A DNA stretch of 29,016 nucleotides from Asterionellopsis glacialis (Eukaryota; Bacillariophyta; Plagiogrammaphyceae; Rhaphoneidales; Asterionellopsidaceae): NCBI GenBank assembly GCA_014885115.2, contig WKLE02002844.1, positions 1-29,016 of the forward strand, read 5' to 3'. Below the pieces are notes generated by a model. It was not told the DNA's origin. It saw only the letters and a program-made list of their open reading frames with translations, and did not search any database. The position numbers and the translations under genes are program-made. Each line of letters opens with the position of its first letter. Within the stretch, counting starts at the first letter, position 1. Positions 1 to 10,900 of this stretch are shown here, piece by piece.

Positions 1-1140
1 TTGCGATGTTCCGACAAAACAAGATCTCAAAGTGAACAGTAAAGGGCAATAGTGCGTCTGTCTGTCCGGCTTTTTTGTCGCCAATCTCTGTAGCTGACCA
101 TCGGGGGACTCCAAGTACAATCCAAGAGTTCTTTTTTCGAGCGCCAAAATCTGGCGCGAAAAGACTACGTAGGTACTAGGTCTCTCGTAGAACAATTATA
201 TGTAACTGTACCTTTATCTCTGGTACTGGTACGGGAAATTAAAATACAACATATGAATTGGTAAGATATTTTGTTTGTGTACATCGACAGGTTGAAATGT
301 GTAGAATTTTCTACCCTCTGTCTGCCGAACCTTTTCTTAATAATATTATGAAAAAGTTACAGAACAATTTTGCTTCTGTTCTTGATACTATATCGTGATA
401 CTATCCTATAAACCGGTTAAAAGAACCTCGAAAAAAGGTGAAGAATACGAGCCCGTACATTAGAAAAATCAAGAGAGGCACAACCGAGAAAACATTCTCC
501 TAATACTGCAATATTGAGTCTCTTTTAATAAAGTACTTTCTGCATGCCAATACTCTGCACGATCAGTAGTACGGAGCAAAAAAAATCAGGGTTTTTGTAC
601 GTTGTTTGGATTCCTGAACTTCAGGGGTTCGAGGCCTAGTAAATAGATCCATTCTGTGCGTCCATATTCTTGAGCAATTGTTGAAATTGAAATTATCGGA
701 GGATGCTCTACATATTTTGGCATCTTTTTATAACTACTGTATGCTAGCATTTGATTTTTGTGTCACATGTTCTTAGATCCTAGTTTTCTACAATCAACCC
801 AACAAACAAACGTGTCGTTGTTACATGATATACTGTGGTTACAGTGGATCAGCTTACTGCAGCAGTTCACACATATATATCTGTCTACAGCAAGAATTAT
901 GACCGTATTTATAACACGACCATGTTAACAATGATGGATAGCTTTTATTTTCAATGCTTTACTTGTGAACAACTCCCTTTTGCTTCTCATATCTTTTTTC
1001 TTGGAGGTGATGAGGGGTTTCATCCACTACTAGAGCTCAATGATGACTCCATGATGCCTCTTCTTGTATTATCTTTGGTTTCTTCGCATCTTTCTCCGAG
1101 GTCCTGGTATTTATGCGCTGCAATTTTACTCGGTTTTGGA
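1..1140. other. Gene-free stretch at left edge
   Basis: I see no convincing gene here. The longest open frame (835-1176, +) begins only at a GTG, has no recognisable domain, and its end overlaps the minus-strand candidate that follows. The sequence is AT-rich without obvious repeats. It could hold the 3' UTR of the minus-strand candidate at 1141-1386 or unseen non-coding RNA. Confidence 0.5.
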
Positions 1141-1386
1141 TTACGAGAACAGGTCTTCTGGATCAAGGGCGTCTAAGGCTTCCCCGATGATTTCGGTCAG
1201 CGGTCTTTTCGGTAAGTTACGAAGTAACGGTGATCTTATTGACATGCCTTGATTTGTAAGATGACGTTCTTGGATGCCAATTAATAGCGCACTTGAAAGA
1301 GACTCTTTGTTTTGACCTATGCGGAGCGTTCTGTCGAAAGGGGTAGTCTGTAACGTACTACTTGAGGAGGAAGTTGATTTTGTCAT
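1141..1386 (-). CDS. Possible 81-aa small protein, unknown function (copy A)
   Basis: I do not recognise this protein. From the first true ATG (1386) it is 81 residues: a Ser/Thr-rich N-terminus (residues 3-15), a middle section with ESLSSAL (28-34) and RSPLLRNLPKRP (51-62), and a C-terminal amphipathic helix containing LTEIIGEALDALDPEDLF (63-80). An in-frame TTG extends the frame 8 codons upstream but is an unlikely eukaryotic start. The reason to keep it is that a second minus-strand frame, 1.9 kb away at 3056-3301, is also 81 residues from its ATG and shows the same order of motifs (ESLxxAL, a Ser-Leu-Arg segment, then LxxI[IL]xxAL near the end). There is no signal peptide or membrane segment. 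It could still be a chance ORF. Confidence 0.4.
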   Translation of the reverse strand: MTKSTSSSSSTLQTTPFDRTLRIGQNKESLSSALLIGIQERHLTNQGMSIRSPLLRNLPKRPLTEIIGEALDALDPEDLFS

Positions 1387-1841
1387 TTTGTACTTCAGTT
1401 GATGCAGCAATTTGCTTGTGAAACTTATTGGCGCTCTGGCGTTATGAAATACTTCAGATGAAATTATGTCTTTAGGATCTTGCTGAAAAATATTTTATGA
1501 AAAAGACTTTGAGTCATACTCTTCGTATTGTTGAAGATATGAATATTGAACGTTTCTCAAACCGTTTTTCTATCTACTGAACATGCCAATATCATCGGAA
1601 CTGAGATGAATTCGGCAAAAGAGTGAGGCAGATCCTAGTTGAGCATGGAGGGGTTAAATTCCTAAAGTCTTAATCGAAACTTACTTCAAGTTGACAACGC
1701 AGCATGACAACACCACTGCAGAAAATGCGGTGAAGCATCCATGTTCTTATCTTAATAGGGGGAATGATAACTTAAGCCTATTAAAAAAACAGAAATATAT
1801 AGCTTAAGTAGGAGGATTACATAAATCCGTTACTTAAGTAA

Positions 1842-2052
1842 TATCATCGAATTGATACATATAAGAAAATAACCAGAAATTCCTGTGTCACATTTATTCC
1901 GAACAACAATTTATCACTGTATCTATAAATATTCCTGTTCTTATCTGCAATGACACGAAAAATTAATAACCGCATTACTATTAGAATGTCATCCGGTTGA
2001 CACAAATAAGAAAATCCGGCAGAAACTCCTGTGTCACATATATTCCGAACAC
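1842..2052. repeat. Diverged direct repeat, about 65 bp, two copies
   Basis: Bases 1842-1905 and 1987-2052 share most positions, including TAAGAAAAT, CTCCTGTGTCACAT/TTCCTGTGTCACAT and ATTCCGAAC. The copies start about 145 bp apart and are separated by about 80 bp of unrelated sequence. No coding content is apparent. The end points are approximate. Confidence 0.65.
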
Positions 2053-2660
2053 GCAGTGCGGTACGTACTTTTTATAAAACAGAATTTCGCAGTACCTGTA
2101 CATATGAATCTTTCATCTGTATTCCAAACCAGCTGCCTGGCCGAAGGTGAACTTCGTCACTTTTAGAAGACCAGAACATCTGGTTCCACGCAATCTAATA
2201 ATTGTTCATGAAACTAACCATGGTAGTTTTCCATATTAAAATAGGATGCTGTGACACACCAGTATTACTTTAAGTCACCCCCACACCCCACCCCATTTGT
2301 TTCTTGGCGTTTTTTGTTCTATATCTTTCTTTGAGTTAGGTATATTGTAATCTGTGTGTGCCCTCTCTTTCTCTTCTCACTCAATGCAGGTACTGTACGT
2401 TAGTGTTTGACAGTCAGCGTTGGTAGAGTATTGTAATCTGTTCAAAAAAATGTAGTTATTTTATTGTATTCATTGTAAACTATACTGTACTCTGTTCAGA
2501 AATCTTTTGTAAGAAACTCTGTTGTTAAATATATATATAGCGTTAAGCTCTTAGTCATTATTTTATTCAGTCTAAACTGCTTTAGCAACAAGCTCTATTT
2601 TTATACTGTATATATATGTACATTTTACAGTATTGATAGCAGAATGGCATCTTTCTCGTG

Positions 2661-2961
2661 CATACATATTTAGCTCTCTTGTGATCTTTCATTTTCCGTT
2701 CGGAACACTTTAGTAGTTAGAATCAGTTTTGATCCGTTTCTTTCTTCTTTCTCTTGTTTCATCAACTTTGGAGGACTTGTATTCCTTTTCTTCTGTTTTA
2801 CTTCTCTTCCTTTTACTAGTCCTTCATGTATGTTTAGCTCTCATGTGATCTTTCATTTTTCATACAAAAAAAATAGTTCGGATTAGTTTTGATCCGTTTC
2901 TTTCTCCCTTCTCTTTGTTTCGTTGACTTTGGAGGACCTGTATTACTTTTCTTCTGTTTTT
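2661..2961. repeat. Tandem segmental duplication, about 140 bp, two copies
   Basis: Bases 2661-2800 and 2825-2961 align nearly end to end. Shared blocks are TTTAGCTCTC, TGTGATCTTTCATTTT, GTTTTGATCCGTTTCTTTC, CTTTGGAGGAC and CTTTTCTTCTGTTTT. The copies differ by scattered substitutions and small indels (a run of A replaces a short block in the second copy). This suggests a local duplication that has aged. No open frame runs through both copies. Confidence 0.8.
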
Positions 2962-3055
2962 CAATCAGTTTTGCTTGTAACTGGAAAGCGATAATTTCGT
3001 AATACAAAAAATGATTCTCACCACAATATAGGTTTATCCTTTTTTCATTTCTTGT

Positions 3056-3301
3056 TTATTGATCGAAGAACTCATCATGTAAATTTGCCATATTCAATGC
3101 ATTTTCCAAAATATGTTTTAATGATGATCCGTGGTCTTGAACGGGTTCTGAATGAAGGTCACGGATTAAGGAGCTCACGGTATCCCGACGGTCAACACGC
3201 TGTCTCCCCATGTCCATCTTCAGAGCACATACCAGAGACTCTTGTAACAACCCTTGCGGGCAAGTCGTGTTGCTATTAGATGTGTTAGCTGTGCAGGTCA
3301 T
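3056..3301 (-). CDS. Possible 81-aa small protein, unknown function (copy B)
   Basis: This is an unrecognised protein of 81 residues when started at the first ATG (3301); the frame opens 18 codons earlier only at a TTG. Sequence just upstream of the ATG is A/C-rich (CTACAATATCAAAAAC), which fits a diatom start context. Residues 21-27 read ESLVCAL, residues 43-53 SSLIRDLHSEP, and residues 61-70 LKHILENALN, the same order as in the 81-residue frame at 1141-1386. The C-terminus is acidic/aromatic (DEFFDQ). No targeting signal or membrane segment is seen. Homology with the other copy is suggestive but weak, and there is no clear similarity at the DNA level. Confidence 0.36.
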   Translation of the reverse strand: MTCTANTSNSNTTCPQGLLQESLVCALKMDMGRQRVDRRDTVSSLIRDLHSEPVQDHGSSLKHILENALNMANLHDEFFDQ

Positions 3302-4503
3302 GTTTTTGATATTGTAGAAAGTTTGTGAAGAGAGGGTGCTTGTTTGATAACTCAATATTTTTTGTGTACCCTCGACTACAAAATGAAAGATTCATAAAAT
3401 TATGACAGGAATTTATCACAAAATAACATGTGGCATAAAAAGTCTCAACCAATTTTCTAGATGAAATCCTGTTGACTCCTGCGTTTCGCTCTAGTAGAGA
3501 GGCCTAAACTACCTCGCCCTTTGATGAGTTTCCTGCCCTACCTGTCTTCCTACAGTAGAAAGCAACATTATACTGTATCGTTTACACTGTACCCTGGGTA
3601 ATAGGTTAGATTCGCTTAGGTGTCATTGAAGTTGATCAATTCTGTGGAATTTATCATTACGGTTATGTGATTACTAACTGAAATTTTAATTATTCGTGAT
3701 TTGTTGTCGTTGAACTAACCACGAGCAATCCCACGCACTGTAAGAGGTCAAAAAAAAAAACGAACAAATGGATATTGGGAGAATTTGTATATCAGTAGAA
3801 AAACTTAGTATGAAAAGTAACTTCAATGTCGCATACATTTAACATTGAAATGCTTAAAAAATGCTCCGGGGTGGGCCGCAGACAATGTGCGATAGCGCAC
3901 AAAGAATATCATGCATATTTCAATTTTATTAGTGAATACAAAAAGCTTAGTGTCACATCTTAGCAACTTGTATTTATTAGGGTTCAAGTATAGACTCTGT
4001 TGAGGGCGTTGGTCTACTCGTAGTTTTAATCGTACATTGATACGATTGATGTAGTTTCCAGAAAGCAGTTGAATTGTACCAAAAGTAGTGGGTTTAAAAC
4101 ATCGATCTGTCTTGGTAACATTCTAGACTAGTACCATTCATCGTATCCATAAAATATCTTTACATTATTCTCAATCCAATTTGTCCGAATGATGTCTAAA
4201 ATAATTTTTGATAAACATCAAAGTTAGATGCAAAAAGAAATCATAGTGCAGTAGTTTCTCAAAATAACGCTGTAAAGTTCATGTTTTCACATTTCGAAGA
4301 ACACCCCATTAGACAAATACTTAAAATTCGGCATTGTATTATCATCTGGTCGTAATTGTAATCCTAGTTTTGGGATTTTTTGGCAAACGAAAAAATAATT
4401 CAGCAGGTTATTTTTATTTTCTCTGCCACGCAAGATAGAAATGTCATTTTTCATTACAACACGTGTTTTTGCAAACGTGCCCATGTATCATTTTCAGTGA
4501 CAC

Positions 4504-4560
4504 ACGTGGTTCTTCAATGATGAACGTGGTGCTTCAATGATGAACGTGGTTCTTCAAACG
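4504..4560. repeat. Tandem 20-bp repeat, about 3 copies
   Basis: The unit ACGTGGTTCTTCAATGATGA begins at 4504, 4524 and 4544; the second copy has one substitution (G for T) and the third is broken after 13 bases. More degenerate echoes (GGTGGTTTG near 4600; CAATGATAAACGTTGTTCTT near 4628) follow, so the array was probably larger. Confidence 0.85.
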
Positions 4561-4771
4561 CGCCTATTTATCTTTAATATCATTGTTCATTGACATAGGT
4601 GGTTTGAAAAACGCGCTTACGTCATTTCAATGATAAACGTTGTTCTTTTAACTCTTTTATCATTTTCACCGATTAATATATAATAAGCATACAGTACAAT
4701 TGTACTTTATATATCAGTCCGAAATCAATAACACAAGTGCCCATCATCCTATGCTTGTAAAGTAATATTAT

Positions 4772-5020
4772 GTATCTTTGGAATGAGACCAGAATCTATT
4801 ATATCAACGATGTTCAAGTACAATACATTATTTATAGCAAAGGTACTTGGGGCCTCTAGAGTATCTCTGGAATGAGACCAGAATCCATTCTATCAACGAT
4901 GTTCAAGGACAGTAAATTATTATTTATATCAAAGGTATTTGGGACCCAGTATCTCTGGAATGAGACCACAATCCATCCTATCAAAATTTTCGAATACAGT
5001 GCATCATTTTTTATACCAAC
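4772..5020. repeat. Tandem 88-bp minisatellite, about 3 copies
   Basis: Copies start at 4772, 4861 and 4949, each beginning GTATCT(T/C)TGGAATGAGACCA. The first two are 89 and 88 bp and nearly identical, both containing TATCAACGATGTTCAAG and an ATTTATA(G/T)CAAAGGTA block; the third decays after about 60 bp. No conserved reading frame crosses all three. Confidence 0.85.
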
Positions 5021-6542
5021 AAATTCATCTCTAGTCCTAAAATGTGCTGTACATACATCACAACGATGGTACAGAAGAAGATAGATGGTACGTCCAGTAG
5101 TCATCAAATTGTGAATACTACTATGCAGTATAAAGGATATTCACAATAAAAAATATCGCCACAAAATTACGATACATCACATCCTAGGTTATGAGTGTAC
5201 GTAGGATTCGCTTTCTTCACTTCACATGATATTGTTACAGTTGCAATGTCTACACTGTATACGTCACCAAATAAGTTCTCTTTCTGATTTCTGAGAGACA
5301 TTGTCGGGATACATACGTACAGTCAGTCAATCCCGCTTTGAATGTTCCTCTCTATTCTTGTTCCTTTTTCTGGGCTTTCATACGCTGCTGACTGGACGGT
5401 TTCTTTATTGCATGCAATATTTGAGAACATGACTGTTTATATCGAGCAATGAATGTTCGTCGGAAGTCTTGATATGAAAACGAGTCGTGATATGATCGTA
5501 TTTCTTTGTTCTTATCTATGAGTTATTAATTTAGCAGGTAATTACTAGAGAGAGCAGAGAATCATATACCAAGTGTATGGATGGTACAGAACTGCAGAGT
5601 ACTCTGTAGGAATGTTGATTTGATTTCGATGACAACGTGTTTCATACAGCACCCCTCTTTCGTGGAGAGAGGAAATATATATTTTTTTTTATTTTAAAAT
5701 CCTGTCAATTCATGGAGCTTTTGGTGGCTCTTGATGTAGGTTAGCTTGTGTACGTGGAGAATTCCGAGGAATTGAGTGTGATGCGTCTTTTTTTTCCTTC
5801 TTTTCTACTACCATATTGCTTCAAGTGCGCCTCTTTCATGAATAGGTCTCTCTTCTGTTAATCACAAGGCAAGATTTGTTTCTAGAACCACACAAGCTAT
5901 CATGGTAGTTGACAAAGGGGGAACGTTGTTGTGTTGGCAGAGTATAACGTAGTGTCTTTCTACTGTATGCTTGTCTAACACTACGTTCTCCAATTGAAAA
6001 TACTACATGTTTCTATGAATTAGTATCTATTTCACATGTGTATCCTTTCTTCTTCTTGTTTGACTACAACAAGATAACCACAAACCACTAGGTACAGGAC
6101 ACAGAAATAATACCAACCAATGAAGCAACGAAGGAATGAACCAATCGAACAGAAAAAGTAACGAATACCAGTAAAAGACTACATTCGTACTTGCGCTACT
6201 GAAACTCATTCAAAAAAAGGTAACACACAGCCCAATACTATTGTAGTTTAACTTGAACACATTCGTCCACATACCCCATTGTACTCAACACAAGCATCTC
6301 TCTATATATATGTATATATATCTCACGCATAAACACAAAACACACGCAACTTTAGATTGCTCTTCTCGCCCTTTTCATCAAACCTGTGTCTCCTTTGAAA
6401 TGTTCTTCCTCCTTTTTCGCATCACGCACTCTACAGTATAGGATGTGTGATTCCATGCATTTAATTTTAGTATTTTTCTTCTTACATTACATTATACTCC
6501 AGTACAGTTAGTATACTGTTCAATTTTGTTTTCGTTTTTTGT

Positions 6543-7046
6543 CTAGGACAATCCTGTTAAAATTAACAAGACCAACAATATAGTCAATCCTGCAATAATC
6601 ATGTACAACTTCCATAAACTGGACTTTTCCTTCAATTGGACCGCTCTCCTGGTTTCAATGTCCAGTCCATCCTGTGCCACATCAATATGCTCTTCCATGC
6701 CCTGTAACAAATTGACGTGCGCATTGGCTTCCTCTCCAATCATGTGGGTCTGTTGTTTGAGACGTCCCACACCGACCGCCAATTCATCAATCATATCATC
6801 TTGCTGTTGCATCGCACTTTGAATGTTGGACGGTGTACTGGACTGTTGCAAATGTTGAATGAGACGACGACGACGATCCACTTCTTGAGCCGTCAAGGGC
6901 AAATGGGTCAATTCGGAATCCAACCGTGCCAATCCTGCCTGTAAGGCTTGCTTCGATTGCACATCACTGGAAAATCCACGTGTCCGCATTTGACTTGCGG
7001 CACGAGCTAACCGTGCATATTCATTATCCCAATCTGCGGCTGACAT
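6543..7046 (-). CDS. Qc-SNARE, SYP5/syntaxin-8-like
   Basis: This is a tail-anchored membrane-fusion protein of the endosomal/vacuolar trafficking type, 167 residues. The N-terminal part has the plant SYP5 pattern: a Trp near the start followed by EY (residues 6-10), a helical region with RLDSEL (41-46), and an E-x-x-RRR block (55-61). The SNARE motif spans about 77-137 and aligns without gaps to syntaxin 8, including the ETRR segment at 131-134. A hydrophobic anchor (about 147-166) ends the protein, as expected for a C-tail-anchored SNARE. The start ATG is the first one and the length suits the family. Odd feature: the position where Q-SNAREs carry the zero-layer glutamine is His110 (codon CAC). 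The gene has no intron. It is divergent from the downstream Snf2 gene, with 884 bp between starts. Confidence 0.88.
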   Translation of the reverse strand: MSAADWDNEYARLARAASQMRTRGFSSDVQSKQALQAGLARLDSELTHLPLTAQEVDRRRRLIQHLQQSSTPSNIQSAMQQQDDMIDELAVGVGRLKQQTHMIGEEANAHVNLLQGMEEHIDVAQDGLDIETRRAVQLKEKSSLWKLYMIIAGLTILLVLLILTGLS

Positions 7047-7930
7047 TGTAGAGAATAGCTTTAAGTGTTATTGTAGTGAAGAGATGCAATGAGTTTCGAT
7101 ATGTTTCGAATGGAAATGGGGGCTGCTCTAGTAGCTGTCGCTGCTGCTGCTGCTATGGTACTGTTTTCGATTGATTCTAGTTCGCCTTCTCAGTACTGAC
7201 GACAAGCAGAAATTCGTTCCGTTTTTTCTCTAGACTCTCTAGACCTCTACTACGGATCGCTTCTGTTGGGCGCTGCTGTCTTCACTCCCGTAGATACAAG
7301 ACTAAAATCTACAGTATTAAAAACACTCTCTAGAGAGGACTATAATATAATTAATAATCGACTCATGATGAGGAGTTCTTATTTGTTCCAACAACTCAAC
7401 TCGATATAAATAATACTTCTTATTCATTAGGATTATCACGGCAAAAGTAAGACCTCCTCTCGCTTTCTTGCTTTCATCAGCTTTGGGCCAAACGAAACAC
7501 ACTATCCCATCAAAATTTCTTAAATATAGGCATACGTTAAAATATTGAACTAAACAAAATACTTTTATTATCATGTATAATAATTATTTGTAGTATGCAA
7601 TTTCTGTTTTACTGCAAAAAAGAATTTAATATAAAAAATTAGCATAATCCTTCATATAAACAGAAAGAAAAAGAATCATCTCACATCATGAGTCGTTTAG
7701 TTTGTCCATGACATCATCTTCATCTCTCCTTTCCTTCAGTTCATGACACATCCAGTGTGTCATTATCATCATCATCATCTATCTCTCTATTCTATATGAA
7801 ATCAACAAGAATCAAACCAAAATCTCCCATGGACGTATAGAAACGAATGCACATGACAAGAAACATCATAAAATATTATAGAGAAATCCCAACAACATCT
7901 ACAGAGTGAGCATCATACCTACAGAGTACA
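7047..7930. other. Divergent intergenic region (SNARE / Snf2 gene)
   Basis: The region lies between two oppositely directed start codons and so probably contains both promoters. It holds a small CTG run (7141-7154), a pyrimidine-rich tract, and an ATC run (about 7764-7779). A frame at 7317-7574 (-) has no domain or family look and is not called. No clear TATA or operator could be assigned. Confidence 0.4.
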
Positions 7931-10900
7931 ATGACATTACGATCAAAAGAAGAACGACGACGGAAAAAAGAAGAAAAACGTTTATTGTTACTTCAACAAG
8001 AACAAGAAAAACAACAATTATTATTTACAGCTTGTTCTTCTTTGTCTACCAAAACACCATCAACAACATTGCATCATCCACAACAACAGCAACAAGAACA
8101 AAAAGAAGAACAAAATAAGAATAATGATACATTTCCAACATTACGAATCACACAAACAAAGCAACAAGAACAAAATGATAAAAGTTCATCATCATTAGCA
8201 TCATCGACATTGCCATCCACTGCCACAAGAATAAGAATACGAAAACGACAAGAATATTCTACAAGAGCAATAGCACCAACATCAACTATAAAATCTTCAC
8301 CATCCTTAAAGAAGAAAGTTCAATATCGAAAACAACAAGAACAACATGAACAACACCAATCATCATTTTCCTCACCTTTTGCATCTCGTACGAAAACTAG
8401 AACAAAAAGTACACCTGGAAGTACTACTAGTAGTGATGGTGAGGACACTGGCAGCGAAAATGATGATGATGATGATGAGACGAATGTTAATGGTACTAAA
8501 CACCACAAATCATTACACCCTCCACAAACACAACAACCACATGATACAAGAACGACAAGAACAAAACCAGTAACCAAGTCTTCTTCTTTCTCTACAAACA
8601 AGAATAATACAAGAAGGAGTGAGACTGACAGCCAACGGAACTCGAAAAGTTGGACAACCAACAAGACAAAGAAACAATCATCTACAAAACAACAACAACA
8701 ATCATCGTCATCATCTTCTTCATCATCATCGCCCAACCCTATAGAAAAGAGAATATCAAACTCAGCTACTACCAGATTATCATCATCTTCGTCCTCCTCC
8801 TCATTGGAATCCCTTACTGCAAACAAATCTGCAACAGCAGCAGCTGATACCAATTCTTCTCCTTCTTCTTCTGCTACAAGTTGTGATACTAAAAAACAAA
8901 CACAAACAACAACAAGAATAGCAAAAATTAATACTCCAATATTTTTTGCACCCATGAATAGTGATAGTGATGATGACAGTGATGGTGATGAAGATTTACT
9001 TGCATACACAAAACTCGTTGAAGAAAAAAAACGTGCTGCTGCTTCAAAGTCAACAACAACGACGACGACGACAAAGGCTAATCGCAATGGTAGTAGTGGT
9101 ACTGCAAGTGATACGAGTTGCACTTCTAATCATAATTTGAATACTTCTCCTCCTTTGTCACCAACGAAACGTAAAACAGCACCAACAAGAATTTCTTTCA
9201 AATCTCATCCTTCAAAATCCAAACAACCACAAAGTAATAATGACGACAACAACAACAACGACGACGACAATGATGTTGATGATAGTAATAATAAACTTCC
9301 ACCAACACGACAACGACAACAAAGACGACGATGTCATAATCCTATTGCACTTGAAAAACAAGATAAAGAAGACTTTGCATACCTACAAACAATAACAACA
9401 ACAATAACGTCACCCGACCAACGACAACAACAACAACAACAACAAACAACCAAGAAGAATCGGTCATTTCCAAAGGTGGACGATGATTTCATGTCATCCG
9501 ATAGTAGTATAGAGGAACCATCATCCAAGAAAACAGCTTCCAAGAATAAGACAAATAAGGAAACGAAACAACAACGGGAAAAACGAAAACAAAAGACGAA
9601 GCCTACGTCTTTTTCCAATTCGGAAGATGACAGTCATAATGAACATGACAGTATTGTAAACAGTAGTGATGATGATAATGATGATACTACCAAACACCGC
9701 CACAAACTACTTCCACCGTCAAAGCAGAAACAACAAAGAAAATCATCATCTATACTGTCATCCAAGCGGAAAACAAAGAATCGAACAAATAATAGTAATA
9801 GAGGTGGTGGTGTCAACGTTGACTGTGACTATGATTACAAGGACAATGACGATAACTATGATACCTTGAAGGCAAAACTAAAACCTGAATTTGCCAATCC
9901 CAAATTAGGACCACCTTCCGACCTTGTACCTTTTGTGCTAAACAATCCTAATGCCACCAGTAATGGTGGCGATGCAACAACAAAAGAGAAAAAGGACATT
10001 GTTTCGTCCTTCACATCATGTTATCAAGTACCTGCATCTATGAATCGGTATTTACGATCGTTCCAACGTGAGGGCATACAATTTATGTTTAATGGTGTAT
10101 CAAAACATCAAGGTTTAATTTTAGGACATGATATGGGTATGGGTAAAACTATACAAGTTATATGCTTACTTGCAGCCTTATTAGGTAAAACGGGTACCGC
10201 ATTAGATCTTCACCACTTGCAAACCTTACATCGAAAAATCATTACAAAACAAGAAGAGGAACGAAAAGCATTGCAACAAACATGGTTACATGGAACTACA
10301 CAGACAACAAAAACAAAAACGACAGAGAACATTGGCAATAGTGACCAACCGCAGCCACACGAAGAACAACAAGCAAAGGAACGACGTCGTCAACAACATT
10401 CCCCTATACTTATTATAGTACCTAAGAGTGTGATTGACAATTGGAAGACAGAATTATCAACATGGGGACACTTTGCTGTGTCCATTTATCAAGATAAGAA
10501 TCGTGCGGAAGCATTAGAACGTATCAAACAGGGTATGGATGAAATCTTAATTTGTGGTAAACCAATCTTTGCCAAGCAAGATGATTTTCAAGATCTCTTG
10601 TTAAAGAACAGCCTTGATGGTGTAAAATGGAAATTGGTGATTGTAGATGAATTTCACGAATATAAGAATTCAACTGTAAAAGGATATGTTAATTTAAAAA
10701 AATTAAAAGACGAACATCAATGTACCATCATTGGTTTGACAGGCACCGTCATGCCGAATGAACACCGCGAATTATACAATCTGATTAATCTGGTTCAACC
10801 GAATCATTTAGGGACATGGAAAATGTTTGAAGAACGTGTATCTAGACCCTTAAAATACGGACGGTACGTTGAGGTTTGTGAGAAACTCTTCTTATTGATG

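Larger units (their letters stand above)
1387..3055. other. Intergenic stretch with degenerate duplications
   Basis: No gene is visible. It contains two pairs of diverged direct duplications, listed separately (1842-2052 and 2661-2961), and pyrimidine-rich tracts around 2320-2390 and 2740-2820. No transposon protein remnants were seen in either strand. Confidence 0.5.
3302..6542. other. Long gene-free stretch with tandem repeats
   Basis: No supportable gene over about 3.2 kb. Frames such as 4287-4484 (-), 4856-5107 (-), 4872-5084 (+), 6027-6209 (-) and 6253-6441 (+) are short, lack domains, and in two cases simply run through the 88-bp tandem repeat. Repeats are listed separately. No reverse transcriptase, integrase or transposase remnant and no tRNA-like clover leaf was recognised. 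Confidence 0.5.

Noticed and set aside
835..1176. 113-residue plus-strand frame
   Set aside because: GTG start only, no domain, and overlap with the minus-strand candidate. Likely chance.
4856..5107. Overlapping frames on both strands (4856-5107 -, 4872-5084 +)
   Set aside because: They run through the 88-bp tandem repeat and have no protein-like features.
6027..6209. 60-residue hydrophobic minus-strand frame
   Set aside because: Hydrophobicity comes from pyrimidine-rich DNA. No family, and poor start context.
8320..9123. 267-residue open frame on the minus strand
   Set aside because: It is the reverse of the CAA/TCA/GAT repeats of the Snf2 gene and consists of Val/Leu/Cys/Ser runs. It has no domain and is explained by codon repeats.
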